A stretch of DNA of 18,046 nucleotides from CAYPCH01 sp964409165 (GCA_964409165.1 CAYPCH010000080.1:1-18046); one strand, 5' to 3'; counted from the stretch's first letter, positions 1 through 8,661 are shown. The notes: generated by a model from the sequence alone, not told the origin. Made by a program: numbers and translations.

Positions 1-1085
1 ATGAGCTTCGCACCCAAGCCTGTTGCCCCTTCAATTCCGCTCGGTATTGAGAGCACATCGTTTGTACCGCAAATTATATCGGTTCCACCGTTCAGTGTTA
101 CCATATCTCCTATTACTCTTCCATAAACAGCCTGATTTGTCCCGTTAAATACAATTCTGCCTTTTGGTGCATATACTATTCCATGAAGTTCATTACATCC
201 TCCGTTTACTGTAATATCACCATCTTTTGAATATATGCAAATCGAATCGCTTACGACATTATAGTTGACGTTGCCATTAAAAGTAATATTGCCCGTAGCT
301 ACTATGCAACCTGTTCCGGAAAACGTCCCCGATAAGGTCAAATTACCGTTAACAAAGATTGGAGAATCTATAGCAAGGTGGTGTCCGGTAAGGGTTATAC
401 TTGAACTAAAATATGTTCCTCCAGCTAAAGCCTGATCTTTTACCATATCTGAAAAGTCGGGCATATCTATAAACTCTGACGGGCACTGCCTGTTTTGTAT
501 ATCGTTTGAGCTACCATTCACTCTCAATCTGGTTATTGCTTCACAACTTCCGGTAATCGTATTGGTTCCGTTAGCTGTGAAGATAGCGTTGGTATGGGAA
601 TTTCCATCAACAATAGTCCCTCCATTAAGTGTAAGAGGCCTACTGCTACTTCCCGAGAACAGTGCATAGTCAAAACATGAAGGAACACCTCCCGGTCGAT
701 CGGGATCTTTTGATGCACCTGATATAACAGTATTGTTAACACTGTCAATTCCTATTATTCTTGCAAAATACAGTTCAACCTGCTTTGTTGCAGTTATTTT
801 TAAAACATTATTGCCATCTTCGAAAGATATACTGAAATCATCGCTGGTATAACCATTCTTAATTATATAGTCACCTATAACCTCTGACGCTTTTGTTATA
901 TCCGGCAACTCCTGCACACCTGCTAAGGCCGCAGCATCTGCACAGTTCTGCATCTTTGCCTTTTCTACAACAATTACACCGCAGTCAACAACCAATGCAC
1001 TAAAACCGCATAAGCCTGATATCAGAAGACAATAAATGATCAGGGAAGTTCCTTTATTGTTGCCTAATAACTTCTTTATTTTCAT
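1..1085 (-). CDS. TadG-like Flp pilus assembly protein, 3' end outside the window
   Basis: Reading the minus strand from an ATG at 1085 gives 361 codons with no stop before the window edge, so the C-terminus is missing. A perfect GGAGG lies 8 bases upstream of the ATG. The N-terminus is short and basic (MKIKKLLGNNKG), followed by one hydrophobic helix at about residues 14-40. The motif QNCADAAALAGVQEL then follows, typical of the TadE/TadG-like pilus family, where the helix anchors the protein and the rest lies outside the cell. From about residue 140 onward the sequence is rich in Gly/Asn/Thr beta repeats (for example LTLNGGTIVDGN and GDITVNGG), resembling a beta-helix or polymer-forming domain. 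Family assignment comes from the N-terminal motif. The role in a Flp/Tad secretion or pilus system is inferred, and no other tad genes are in view. Confidence 0.78.
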   Translation of the reverse strand, partial: MKIKKLLGNNKGTSLIIYCLLISGLCGFSALVVDCGVIVVEKAKMQNCADAAALAGVQELPDITKASEVIGDYIIKNGYTSDDFSISFEDGNNVLKITATKQVELYFARIIGIDSVNNTVISGASKDPDRPGGVPSCFDYALFSGSSSRPLTLNGGTIVDGNSHTNAIFTANGTNTITGSCEAITRLRVNGSSNDIQNRQCPSEFIDMPDFSDMVKDQALAGGTYFSSSITLTGHHLAIDSPIFVNGNLTLSGTFSGTGCIVATGNITFNGNVNYNVVSDSICIYSKDGDITVNGGCNELHGIVYAPKGRIVFNGTNQAVYGRVIGDMVTLNGGTDIICGTNDVLSIPSGIEGATGLGAKL

Positions 1086-1156
1086 TTCAACAACCTCCTT
1101 CTCCCCCTCGTACGGCACACTACTTCCTAATATAATTTTAAGCTTTTTCACCATGA

Positions 1157-1220
1157 ATTGCCATAAGGTATATGACTCAATCCTATAGTCACATTGACTC
1201 AAACTCTTCCATAAGGCAAT
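1157..1220 (-). promoter_or_regulatory. Structured 5' leader of the TadG-like gene
   Basis: On the minus strand, ATTGCCTTATGG and CCTTATGGCAAT sit at the two ends of a 64-base block. They can pair into a helix of ten base pairs with two U-U mismatches. Inside lies a small hairpin, AGTCA-ATG-TGACT, and the heptamer TTGAGTC occurs twice. The block is about 70 bases upstream of the TadG-like start and downstream of a possible promoter. It matches no riboswitch class I recognise. The pairing is visible in the sequence; a regulatory role is inferred. Confidence 0.35.
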
Positions 1221-1244
1221 AGACATGAGTCCCTTGGTACCATA

Positions 1245-1275
1245 ATTATACCTTTGGTGGTTCAATCCCTGTTAA
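1245..1275 (-). promoter_or_regulatory. Possible sigma-A promoter for the TadG-like gene
   Basis: A perfect TATAAT -10 lies at 1245-1250 on the minus strand. The best -35, TTAACA at 1270-1275, is 19 bases away, longer than the ideal 17. It sits just after the terminator of the upstream protease gene, which is where a new promoter would be needed. It would give a leader of about 150 bases. Confidence 0.35.
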
Positions 1276-1284
1276 TAAAACAAC

Positions 1285-1319
1285 AAAAAGCTTCGGGACA
1301 TCGAGTCCCAAAGCTTTTT
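1285..1319 (-). terminator. Strong intrinsic terminator after the S41 protease gene
   Basis: A 15-bp stem (5' arm AAAAAGCTTTGGGAC) closes a five-base loop TCGAT. One G-T wobble interrupts the stem, and the 3' arm ends in a run of T. The A-rich outer arm means it can also work in the opposite direction. It forms the distal part of a module repeated near the xylanase at 15502-15569. Confidence 0.8.
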
Positions 1320-1352
1320 GCCGGATTTCCTTTCAGGAAATGATCCTAATAA
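1285..1352 (-). repeat. 68-bp three-part module, copy 1 (near-identical to 15502-15569)
   Basis: Read on the minus strand, this block starts TTATTAG and contains a hairpin ATTTCC-TGAAA-GGAAAT (1325-1341). CCGGC follows, and then the 35-base terminator hairpin. By hand alignment, 63 of 68 positions match the copy at 15502-15569. The two copies have the same length and the same order relative to the GGGTAC-type hairpin that precedes them. Confidence 0.8.
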
Positions 1353-1360
1353 AAAGAGAC

Positions 1361-1393
1361 AAAATTTCGTACCCATCAAGGATACTCAATTTT
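1361..1393 (-). repeat. GGGTAC-type 3' hairpin element, copy after the S41 protease gene
   Basis: On the minus strand the arms AAAATTGAGTATCC and GGGTACGAAATTTT close a TTGAT loop. The stem is complete except for a tandem G-A/A-G mismatch. The preceding AAATGAAAGAGG also matches the units at 15293-15484. The hairpin begins about 20 bases after the stop codon of the protease gene, in the sense orientation of that gene. Confidence 0.7.
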
Positions 1394-1416
1394 ACCTCTT
1401 TCATTTAACTCATCCC

Positions 1417-2919
1417 TTAGTCCTTTAAAAGCTCAAGTGCTTTAGCATACTGCTTGTCAATCCTAAGCACAAGCTCGTCAAGCTTGTCATTTAATGCCTG
1501 CTGAGTAGAATAATCCAACACTCCGTATGAAAATAGCCCTGTATCCTTTTGAAACTCTTTGACCGCTAAAAACGTTCTTTCGTCCATTATAAGATCGGGT
1601 GTACCTACATCATATCCGCTTAACAAAAGTATCTTCTCTGCATAATAAACATCAACGCTTTCAGTATTAAGTAGCGGCTTTACTGTTTTCCTCAGCTTGC
1701 TTACACTTCTTACATCTATGTTATTTATAGTATGCTCGTTCTCAATATATATATCGGGTTCAAGTCCGGTTCCATCTATCATACGCCCCTTAGGTGTATA
1801 ATACGCACCTGTGGTAATCTTTGTCCAGCCTATTATTTCATCATCGTCCGGATTTATATTAAACTTGCTACGAAGGTCGTATGCGTTTATTATATTCGCT
1901 CCTAGCTGTTCTTCATATTTCTTGTACGACTCAGGAGACAGAACAGGATAAATGTTCTGAACCTTTCCCTTCCCATAGGTCTTTGTACCCACAAGTACTC
2001 CAGCTTCAGTATCCTGAACAGCTCCTGCAAGTATCTCCGAAGCACTAGCGCTATTATTATTCACCAATAGGACAAGTTTATATTTGAGATTTTCAAGCTC
2101 TGAATGGTATTCCTCATCCTTTTGCGATTCCGATTTGAAACCAAGTTTTGTAATAATCCCTGCCGGAACAAAATTCCTCGCAATTCTTACTGCCTGACTT
2201 ACTTCTCCTCCGGGGTTATCCCTCAAATCCAGTATAATCTTGTCAATATTGTTTTTATCCATTTCCTCTAGTGCCATATCAACGTAGTGGGAAGCATTGG
2301 AACTGAACATATCAAGTTTGATAACGCCTATATCCCCTACGATATCATGTGTAACGGGACTAAGTGATATTTTTCTTCTTAATACATCCATTTTTATAAG
2401 CTCTTTTTCCCCATCCCTTTTGATTCCCAAGGATACTTTTGTTCCCTCCTCGCCTTTAATAAGGCTCGCAACCTCATCGGTAGTCTTTCCGGTAACAACA
2501 GTACCGTTAACTTCTACAATAATATCCCCTTCAAACATGCCAGACTCCTCGGCAGGAGAAGATTTGAACACTTCAGTTACAACCATTTCTTCTCCTTCTT
2601 TGGTAAAGGATACTCCAATACCTTCATAGGAACCTTCTATATCTCCTAAAAAACTGTTCGCTTCTTCATTTGTAAAATATGTGGTATATGGATCCATGGT
2701 ATCAAACATTCCCTTGAGTGCCCCTTCAATAAGCTGCCGCTCGGTTACATCTCCTTTGTACTTATCTTTAACCATATTTATAACGCTTTGGAAGTAATCT
2801 ATGTTGCCGTAATTTCCATCTGTGACGCCGCTTCCTTCTTCTGCATAAACAGCCCCCGGTGCAATCATGCAGAAAATCAGTATAATAACCAGTGTGCCTT
2901 TTAAAAAATCCTTTCTCAC
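1417..2919 (-). CDS. Secreted S41 carboxy-terminal processing protease with PDZ and peptidoglycan-binding-like domains
   Basis: This 500-residue protein starts with a signal peptide (residues 1-26, ending VYA). A PDZ domain follows at about 100-180, containing GIGVSF and GMFEGDIIVEVNG. The S41 protease core runs to about 400. The catalytic pair is visible: Ser292 in NNNSASASEIL and Lys317 in TYGKGKVQ, the 25-residue spacing typical of the CtpA/CtpB/Prc family. Residues 420-480 resemble a PG_binding_1 domain (FLAVKEFQKDTGL), as in Bacillus Ctp proteases. The family trims C-termini of exported proteins; the substrate here is unknown. The start is GTG, with AAGGGG seven bases upstream. It has its own likely promoter and terminator. 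The large SLH-protein gene lies upstream of it, but a functional link is only suggested by position. Confidence 0.93.
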   Translation of the reverse strand: MRKDFLKGTLVIILIFCMIAPGAVYAEEGSGVTDGNYGNIDYFQSVINMVKDKYKGDVTERQLIEGALKGMFDTMDPYTTYFTNEEANSFLGDIEGSYEGIGVSFTKEGEEMVVTEVFKSSPAEESGMFEGDIIVEVNGTVVTGKTTDEVASLIKGEEGTKVSLGIKRDGEKELIKMDVLRRKISLSPVTHDIVGDIGVIKLDMFSSNASHYVDMALEEMDKNNIDKIILDLRDNPGGEVSQAVRIARNFVPAGIITKLGFKSESQKDEEYHSELENLKYKLVLLVNNNSASASEILAGAVQDTEAGVLVGTKTYGKGKVQNIYPVLSPESYKKYEEQLGANIINAYDLRSKFNINPDDDEIIGWTKITTGAYYTPKGRMIDGTGLEPDIYIENEHTINNIDVRSVSKLRKTVKPLLNTESVDVYYAEKILLLSGYDVGTPDLIMDERTFLAVKEFQKDTGLFSYGVLDYSTQQALNDKLDELVLRIDKQYAKALELLKD

Positions 2920-2956
2920 ATCAATTCCCCTTTTCCTTTAGTTTAGTGTGCTGAAA

Positions 2957-2985
2957 TATATAAATAGACCAATTTAAAAACCCAA
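2957..2985 (-). promoter_or_regulatory. Likely sigma-A promoter of the S41 protease gene
   Basis: TTGGGT at 2980-2985 and TATATA at 2957-2962 are separated by 17 bases. They sit about 40 bases upstream of the GTG start, in the gap after the SLH protein gene. No clear terminator separates that gene from this promoter, so read-through is also possible. Confidence 0.45.
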
Positions 2986-3033
2986 AGTAATACTTCAGCT
3001 GTTTCTTAGTTTGCCAACTGGCTTTAGAGCCCT

Positions 3034-4584
3034 TTACCTATAGTTTATAACCCGCTCTCTATAATCCTTCTTCAAATCGTTCCTCATATAATTTATCAGC
3101 TTGTTTATAATTGCAGCCGCTCTTGCCTTGGTAAGATGCTCCTGAGGCTTGAAATACCCATTCTCATCCCCAAGAACTAGACCTATCCTCTGTGCTACAT
3201 ATACAGAGCTATGAGCATAAGCCGGTATATCATCGTTGTCCCTGAAAGTGGTTGCAATGCCGCCGTCAGGTGCCAAGCCTTCCAATCCGAGTGCCCTAAT
3301 AATTATCGTTACAGCATCAGCTGTACTGAGGTAATCATCCGGCGCAAATCTAGCTTCTCCTCTTCCACTTATCATCCCCCTTTTATAAGCATTGTTTATA
3401 TTCTCAAAATATTTGCTTTCTGTGGATACATCCAAAAACGGCGAAATAATTTCCTCTGCCTTTTTGTTCACGGTTCTACTGGTCTTTGCAGTAGCAGTCA
3501 ACGAATCCTTGGGAACCTCTTTGCCAGCAAGCACTATGGCATCAGCAAATTCCGCCCGCTTCATAATCTCTTGGGGATTAAACGTTTTTGCATCTTCTTT
3601 TAGAACTTCCAGACTATAAAGCGCTTTTATGTCATTTTCAGCCCAATGACCTCTTATATGGATAAGGTCAGGAACCGGAAGCCGTGTATTGACTGGAAAG
3701 CTCTCAATCTCCAAGCTACCTTTCATCTCCATAAGCCTGTCGGTAGAAACTCCCTGTGAATCAAATTCCGGGAGTCGCGAGATATATTGCATTACACTGC
3801 TATTATACTGATTCTGGACAAACCCACCTTCAAAGCTTATTGTCTCTGGTTCATTCTCAACATATTTTATCTGCTTTGAAGTTGTAGACGAAAGACTTAT
3901 ATCTACTGTTCCGCCCCATTTGTCAATTTTTCCGTTGTTATTGGACTCGCTTTCTATTATATATCTTAAGAGCCGTGTTTCGGTAGTACCCCAAAACTGG
4001 TTATATCCGTAAAAATCCCCGGTCATCTCAACTGTTACTGTCCCTGTATTTGTACCTGCTCCAGCCTGATATGTCTTTCTACCCCACAGGTTTCCTGCAA
4101 AATAGTCAACTGCAGGCTTGGAATCTGTTATATTTGATTTTGTAAAATCATAATTTCTCAATGTATATGTAATGTTTCCTAACCTTACAACCTCTGTATT
4201 ATTTGTATTAATGCTTGTTTCTTCAATTGTCTGTCCATTATCTTTCTTTGTTATTATTGTATTGTATGACAAAAATCTTGTCAATGTAGCTCCCTTTTCC
4301 AAATTGTCCAGCCTATATGTGTAGTTTGAGGTTTCAATATCCTTTCCTGTCGTACGATCCTGTTTGATACTCCTTTTTATTGTCAGTGTGCCGCTTAACA
4401 CTATTGGCTCACCTGTAATAAAGCAAACCTCCTTGTAGTCAAAAGAAGTTTTCCCGGGAGCTTCGCCTGAAGATATACCTCCTTCATACCCGGAGTCTCC
4501 TTGTCTTGCATATGCAGGAACAGCAAATATGCTACAAGTTACCGCCAATGCTACCAAAATAGTTCCAAACTTATAACCCGGCAT
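3034..4584 (-). CDS. Secreted protein with three C-terminal S-layer homology domains
   Basis: This 516-residue protein has a signal peptide (residues 1-26, ending AYA) and an N-terminal region of about 280 residues that I do not recognise. That region is rich in Thr, Asn and beta-type sequence, with several aromatic residues around 155-205. Three SLH domains follow at about 308-352 (GHWAENDIKALYSLEVL), 382-433 (ISPFLDVSTESKYFENINNAYKRG) and 445-495 (TFRDNDDIPAYAHSSV). SLH triplets bind pyruvylated secondary cell-wall polymer, so the protein should be held on the cell surface with its N-terminal region exposed. The ATG has GGAGGTG four bases upstream. It lies 62 bases after the larger SLH gene and is probably cotranscribed with it. 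The surface location is well supported; the role of the N-terminal part is unknown. Confidence 0.88.
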   Translation of the reverse strand: MPGYKFGTILVALAVTCSIFAVPAYARQGDSGYEGGISSGEAPGKTSFDYKEVCFITGEPIVLSGTLTIKRSIKQDRTTGKDIETSNYTYRLDNLEKGATLTRFLSYNTIITKKDNGQTIEETSINTNNTEVVRLGNITYTLRNYDFTKSNITDSKPAVDYFAGNLWGRKTYQAGAGTNTGTVTVEMTGDFYGYNQFWGTTETRLLRYIIESESNNNGKIDKWGGTVDISLSSTTSKQIKYVENEPETISFEGGFVQNQYNSSVMQYISRLPEFDSQGVSTDRLMEMKGSLEIESFPVNTRLPVPDLIHIRGHWAENDIKALYSLEVLKEDAKTFNPQEIMKRAEFADAIVLAGKEVPKDSLTATAKTSRTVNKKAEEIISPFLDVSTESKYFENINNAYKRGMISGRGEARFAPDDYLSTADAVTIIIRALGLEGLAPDGGIATTFRDNDDIPAYAHSSVYVAQRIGLVLGDENGYFKPQEHLTKARAAAIINKLINYMRNDLKKDYRERVINYR

Positions 4585-4646
4585 GTTACACCTCCGAAAT
4601 TCTTAAGGTTTATGCTAAATTCATTTCTTGCACGTATACAGCAAAT

Positions 4647-7600
4647 CTATTCTGCAAAAATTATATATGCATCTCCGGCTGCGGTATTATCCCTTTTTAT
4701 AACCCGGATACTGTCACCTTTTTCAAGTTCGGACGGTTCTGCAACTTTATTGTTCTTTAAAACAATGCTGTTTCTCAATATATTGAGTATTATATCGTCA
4801 CTATCAACCCACATATGAGCTGCTATGTCATATATTCTGGCATTCACAAGTTTTACTTCCGTCATCATCTCCTGTCCTGTTGCTTCCTGTTCTGCTGTGT
4901 CCTCCACGATGTTCTCACCTATAATCTCAATAATTTCACCCTTTGCATTAATATTACCGTAAGGTGCAGTGTTTATCAATACTGCATTTATACCATCTGC
5001 CAAAATATAAACAGGTCTGTCCACAAAATCCGAGTCATCGTAGTCAGTGAAATCTCTCTGCCCGACAACACCGTTGTCATCCAAAACCCTTGTATCATAA
5101 TTAATCTTAAATGTCTTAGGGGTATTGTAGTATTCCCATTCAAGTCCTTTAAGCTCTGAAAATGATTCTACCGTAAAGTCACTATTCTCATTTATGTCTG
5201 ATATTCTGCCCCGGTAAATCCTTATAAAGTCGGGGTCAGATCTTTCATTTATTTCTACCACACTTGCATAATAGTTGCCATTATCATAGCTTCTGTTTGC
5301 TACAATATATGCTTGGTCTTTCTCAACTATGCTGTTGCCCGAAACTAGCCTGCTGTCTTTTATTATAATGGTACCCTCATTGTATCCTAGATTTTTATAT
5401 TCCTTTTCAATACTGAATTCTCCTTTAATACCCATAGAATTTAAAGCAATACTATCATCAAAAACCGGCGCTTCCGAATCTTTCGCATTCCTGAAAGATA
5501 CGATAACTGCCCTTTCATTACCTCCGTAATCCTTTTCAACAGCTATATAGGCTTCATTATCCTTTAGGAATTTATTGGCTGTCTGCTCGTCGATACGACC
5601 GCTGTTACTATACATAGTGTTATCCTCTGATACAGACATTGTAGTAAATCCTTTCTGCTCAGTTCTTACCCATTTTCCGTTCTTAAGCACCTCCAAATTT
5701 TGAAGAATAAGCTTTCCTGAAATATTATCAATACCAGCAACCGTTCCTTTATATATACTTGTTATAAAGTGCTCATCACCCTCAATAGTAATCTGCTTAA
5801 GCTTTGTAAAGCTGTCGGTTATATTTAGAAGTAACTTTACCCTGTCCCCATCTTTTAAATCCTCATAGCCTGCAACTTTCCTGTCAAATATCACATTTAT
5901 ATCCCTGTTCGCATCGAGAACCTGATATGTCCCGTCATCGTATCTTACAGAGAGGGTAAGAGGTCTTTTGGAAATAACTTTGCCGAACTTTACAATATAG
6001 TTATCCACAGCGCTTATAACCTCAATGTTTCCTTTATCACCAAGCTTCAAATATACCGAATCTCCGCCTTCCACATCCTCGATTCCAGCTTTTTTACCGT
6101 TTTTAAGTATCCCTATATCTTTAGGATTCAAGTAGTTATAGGTCTGAAGCTGTTCAAACGAATCCTGTGGCTGACCGCCTGCATTCATCCCTTTTTCATT
6201 GTAAAGGGTTATGTAGCCCAACTGAGGATTATTGTCCTCAACAATCCCACTCACCACACCCTTGTCTTTGAGTCTTAATTCAACATTTTTTACCCCTACG
6301 ACAATATTGTCCCTAATTGCCAAAATTGCGTCTATTACGGGGTTAATGCTTTCCACATCCGACCTTTTGCCGTCAATAAACACTTCCGCATTATTACTGT
6401 AAACAAAAGTTATGTCCACATTTTCCCCGCTCATATCAAAGGAAAAATTTCTACTTTCAACATCCATATTGGGGTAGTCTATGTTAAAAATTTTCGACAC
6501 ATTAAGTGTCAGATTATCGGGATTTACCTTATTGATTCTTGCAACTATATATACTATATCAGATACATTCGACAGTACCTTTACATATATTACCCTTCCG
6601 TTCATGTCTACCGTATACTCAATTCTGTCCCCAATCTTTAAAAGATTTCTGTTTCCTACCCAATTCCCTTTATACACAATTAGGTCAATATCAGGTTCAT
6701 TAATCGTGCTACCGGTTCGTTCGTTTTTATATCCTTCAAATCGGTTGTCTACAGTGTTGGTAATAATGGCATGCAGCTTCCCGTTGCTGTTTCTGACGTT
6801 ATAGGTTTTTGCTACTGTTTTGACACCATCAGGATAGCCTCCGGATATTTGTATATCCTCAACAGTACCTATCTTTTTCTCATATCCCAGAAGGGGGAAT
6901 ATCAAAGGCAGAGCATTCTTTATGACCTGTGCCATCTGCTCTCGGGTAATATAACCGGTAGGTCTGAAATATCCTTCACTTTCCCCGTTCATTATATTGT
7001 TTGCCAAGACTGCCTCTATATATGGAACCTTATGGGGATCAGCCAACGTCCAATCATTGAAGCTGTTAAATATTTTCTGTTGACCATAAACAGGCAAAAG
7101 TCCCAGTGCCTGAGCCAACCAATAGGCTACCTCCTGCCTTTGCGCAAAAGCACCCCGGTAGAAACTTGTTTCAGTCAGTGTATCCAGCTCGGAAGTTAAA
7201 GCGTCTGCAAGATCTTGAGCACTTATCAATCCGCCGTTTGCAGCCAGTTGTAGATATCCGTCCGACCACATTGCAGGAGCATATGTTTTTTTATCCTGCA
7301 ATGCCCTTACATTATCCAGAGCTTCTGCAGCCAGCTGTGCTTGAGCCTCCATTCCGGCTGCCCTGTATATCAGAGCAATGGCCTGCTCTTTGGTAATATA
7401 ATTGGTACGTCGAAAGGTTTTATCTCCGTATCCTTTTACTATATTCAATGCGGCAGTCTCACAAATAGCTTCTCTTGCCCAAGTGTTCGATATTTTTACG
7501 TCATTAAAATCGATATTTTTTAAAATAACTGACGCATTATCAATTCCGTAATATGTATATTCAGGCGCTTCTGTAGCACATACCGGCGCTATAAGAGCAA

Positions 7601-7682
7601 GAAACAAAAATGATATAAGCGTAGTTGAAACAACTACTATTTTAAAAGGTTTTTTGTTAAAGTACAATTTCTTATTCACCAT
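4647..7682 (-). CDS. Large secreted protein with three N-terminal S-layer homology domains
   Basis: From the chosen ATG the protein has 1011 residues. The signal peptide ends near residue 36 (LIAPVCA). Three SLH domains follow at about 57-107, 135-195 and 205-258; the last contains VPYIEAVLANNIMNGESEGYFRP. The remaining 750 residues are beta-rich with recurring motifs such as GTVAGIDNISGKLIL, GRISDINENSDFTV and GEIIEIIGENIVE. These suggest repeated small barrel-like domains, but I cannot name a family. An upstream in-frame ATG at 7754 would add 24 residues. It lies right against a terminator and has no ribosome binding site, whereas the ATG at 7682 follows GAAAGG. A GTG at 7679 is another option. 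SLH domains imply attachment to the cell wall. It is the first gene of the SLH pair. Confidence 0.86.
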   Translation of the reverse strand: MVNKKLYFNKKPFKIVVVSTTLISFLFLALIAPVCATEAPEYTYYGIDNASVILKNIDFNDVKISNTWAREAICETAALNIVKGYGDKTFRRTNYITKEQAIALIYRAAGMEAQAQLAAEALDNVRALQDKKTYAPAMWSDGYLQLAANGGLISAQDLADALTSELDTLTETSFYRGAFAQRQEVAYWLAQALGLLPVYGQQKIFNSFNDWTLADPHKVPYIEAVLANNIMNGESEGYFRPTGYITREQMAQVIKNALPLIFPLLGYEKKIGTVEDIQISGGYPDGVKTVAKTYNVRNSNGKLHAIITNTVDNRFEGYKNERTGSTINEPDIDLIVYKGNWVGNRNLLKIGDRIEYTVDMNGRVIYVKVLSNVSDIVYIVARINKVNPDNLTLNVSKIFNIDYPNMDVESRNFSFDMSGENVDITFVYSNNAEVFIDGKRSDVESINPVIDAILAIRDNIVVGVKNVELRLKDKGVVSGIVEDNNPQLGYITLYNEKGMNAGGQPQDSFEQLQTYNYLNPKDIGILKNGKKAGIEDVEGGDSVYLKLGDKGNIEVISAVDNYIVKFGKVISKRPLTLSVRYDDGTYQVLDANRDINVIFDRKVAGYEDLKDGDRVKLLLNITDSFTKLKQITIEGDEHFITSIYKGTVAGIDNISGKLILQNLEVLKNGKWVRTEQKGFTTMSVSEDNTMYSNSGRIDEQTANKFLKDNEAYIAVEKDYGGNERAVIVSFRNAKDSEAPVFDDSIALNSMGIKGEFSIEKEYKNLGYNEGTIIIKDSRLVSGNSIVEKDQAYIVANRSYDNGNYYASVVEINERSDPDFIRIYRGRISDINENSDFTVESFSELKGLEWEYYNTPKTFKINYDTRVLDDNGVVGQRDFTDYDDSDFVDRPVYILADGINAVLINTAPYGNINAKGEIIEIIGENIVEDTAEQEATGQEMMTEVKLVNARIYDIAAHMWVDSDDIILNILRNSIVLKNNKVAEPSELEKGDSIRVIKRDNTAAGDAYIIFAE

Positions 7683-7709
7683 AACACTACCTTTCTCACA
7701 CATCCACGG

Positions 7710-7725
7710 AGGATACTCAATTTTA
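7710..7725 (-). repeat. 16-base match to the GGGTAC-type 3' hairpin element
   Basis: TAAAATTGAGTATCCT on the minus strand is identical to one arm of the hairpin after the S41 protease gene (1379-1394). A short complementary GGAT follows, so only a weak hairpin (ATCC-TCCGT-GGAT) can form. It lies 28 bases upstream of the start of the large SLH protein and may be a decayed copy or chance. Confidence 0.3.
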
Positions 7726-7756
7726 GTTGGATTTTGCTTCTCCAAATGCCGCAAAT

Positions 7757-7790
7757 AAAAAAATAGCCGTATTAATTTTAATATCGGCTA
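7757..7790 (-). terminator. Intrinsic terminator after the CPBP protease gene
   Basis: On the minus strand TAGCCG-A-TATTA pairs with TAATA-CGGCTA, leaving one bulged A. A run of seven T follows. It lies about 80 bases after the CPBP stop and before the SLH gene, so the two are likely separate transcripts. Confidence 0.7.
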
Positions 7791-7872
7791 ATTGGCATAC
7801 ACCTATTAATTAATAATTTATTACAATTAAAACTGCATCATTCCACCATTTCCCCATTCCCTAAAGTTTTTA

Positions 7873-8556
7873 TCACGCACTGAGTGCAAACATCGCAAAA
7901 TTATTCGCTGAATGAAAGAAAAAACATGGCCAAATGGAGCCAGCCTTTTTAAGTATGACCCCCTGAATGTAACTGAATACTATCAGAAACAAAAAGGATT
8001 TTACAAAATAAGCTGAAAAGACCAGGTTCCCTTCAATAAACCACTTTGGAAAATGAACAAATGCAAACAATAAGGATGTAAATAAATTCGCAAACTTGAA
8101 TTTCATTAATTCTTTAAACTTCTGAAGTATATACCCTCTGAATACTATCTCTTCAGTTATTCCTATAAGCAACACGCCTCCAACCCATAAGTTCAAATCA
8201 AACGAAGGGTTAAAGTTAACATTTTCAGAGTGCATAATCATTCTAAAGAATATATACTCCACCAGAAAAACGCCTAGCAAAACACCGTATACAATACCCC
8301 TTAAAATCTTCCTTTTCAACTTCAAATAATCCAGAGGATTCTGCCTGAAAACGCAAACCAAAAGTATTATTACCGGAATAGTCCATATAAGTATTTTGCA
8401 AAGATTGCTTCCGATTAGAGCTACAACAAAAGGCATGCTTCCAAAGAATGGCACAACAAATAGTGTGTATAACGACCATACAAAATAAAATGAGATCAAA
8501 TAAAAAATCATTACAGCTATAGTTTTATTTCTGTTACTGTTACTTGTCTTAACCAT
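7873..8556 (-). CDS. CPBP-family intramembrane metalloprotease
   Basis: The protein has about 227 residues and many hydrophobic helices. It carries the three motifs of the CPBP (Abi/Rce1-like) family: GITEEIVFRGYIL with the EExxxR signature, FAFVH with the FxxxH histidine, and HSANN with HxxxN near the C-terminus. These residues bind the catalytic metal within the membrane. Members process prenylated or membrane-bound proteins, and some protect against bacteriocins; the substrate here is not known. Start choice is uncertain. GTG at 8568, ATG at 8565 and ATG at 8556 are all in frame. I prefer 8556 because AAAGGGTGAT, a good match to the anti-Shine-Dalgarno complement, lies seven bases upstream. 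The gene has its own promoter and terminator, so it appears to be a single-gene transcript. Confidence 0.9.
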   Translation of the reverse strand: MVKTSNSNRNKTIAVMIFYLISFYFVWSLYTLFVVPFFGSMPFVVALIGSNLCKILIWTIPVIILLVCVFRQNPLDYLKLKRKILRGIVYGVLLGVFLVEYIFFRMIMHSENVNFNPSFDLNLWVGGVLLIGITEEIVFRGYILQKFKELMKFKFANLFTSLLFAFVHFPKWFIEGNLVFSAYFVKSFLFLIVFSYIQGVILKKAGSIWPCFFFHSANNFAMFALSA

Positions 8557-8632
8557 ACCCGCCATCACCCTTTATACAAAAATTTGAACCAAACCTTTTT
8601 ATAAAGCATCTCTATATACGATACCTGTTTGC

Positions 8633-8661
8633 GTTATAGAAGTTATAGAAAAAATCTCCAA
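8633..8661 (-). promoter_or_regulatory. Likely sigma-A promoter of the CPBP gene
   Basis: TTGGAG at 8656-8661 and TATAAC at 8633-8638 are 17 bases apart. They sit about 80 bases upstream of the CPBP start and downstream of the argS terminator. Confidence 0.5.

Noticed and set aside
1285..1405. Known riboswitch (for example c-di-GMP type) in the composite element
   Set aside because: The hairpins lie after genes rather than before them, and I could not match the conserved core bases of any riboswitch I know.
7683..7754. Upstream ATG at 7754 as start of the large SLH protein
   Set aside because: It abuts the CPBP terminator, has no ribosome site, and would put 24 polar residues before an otherwise normal signal peptide.
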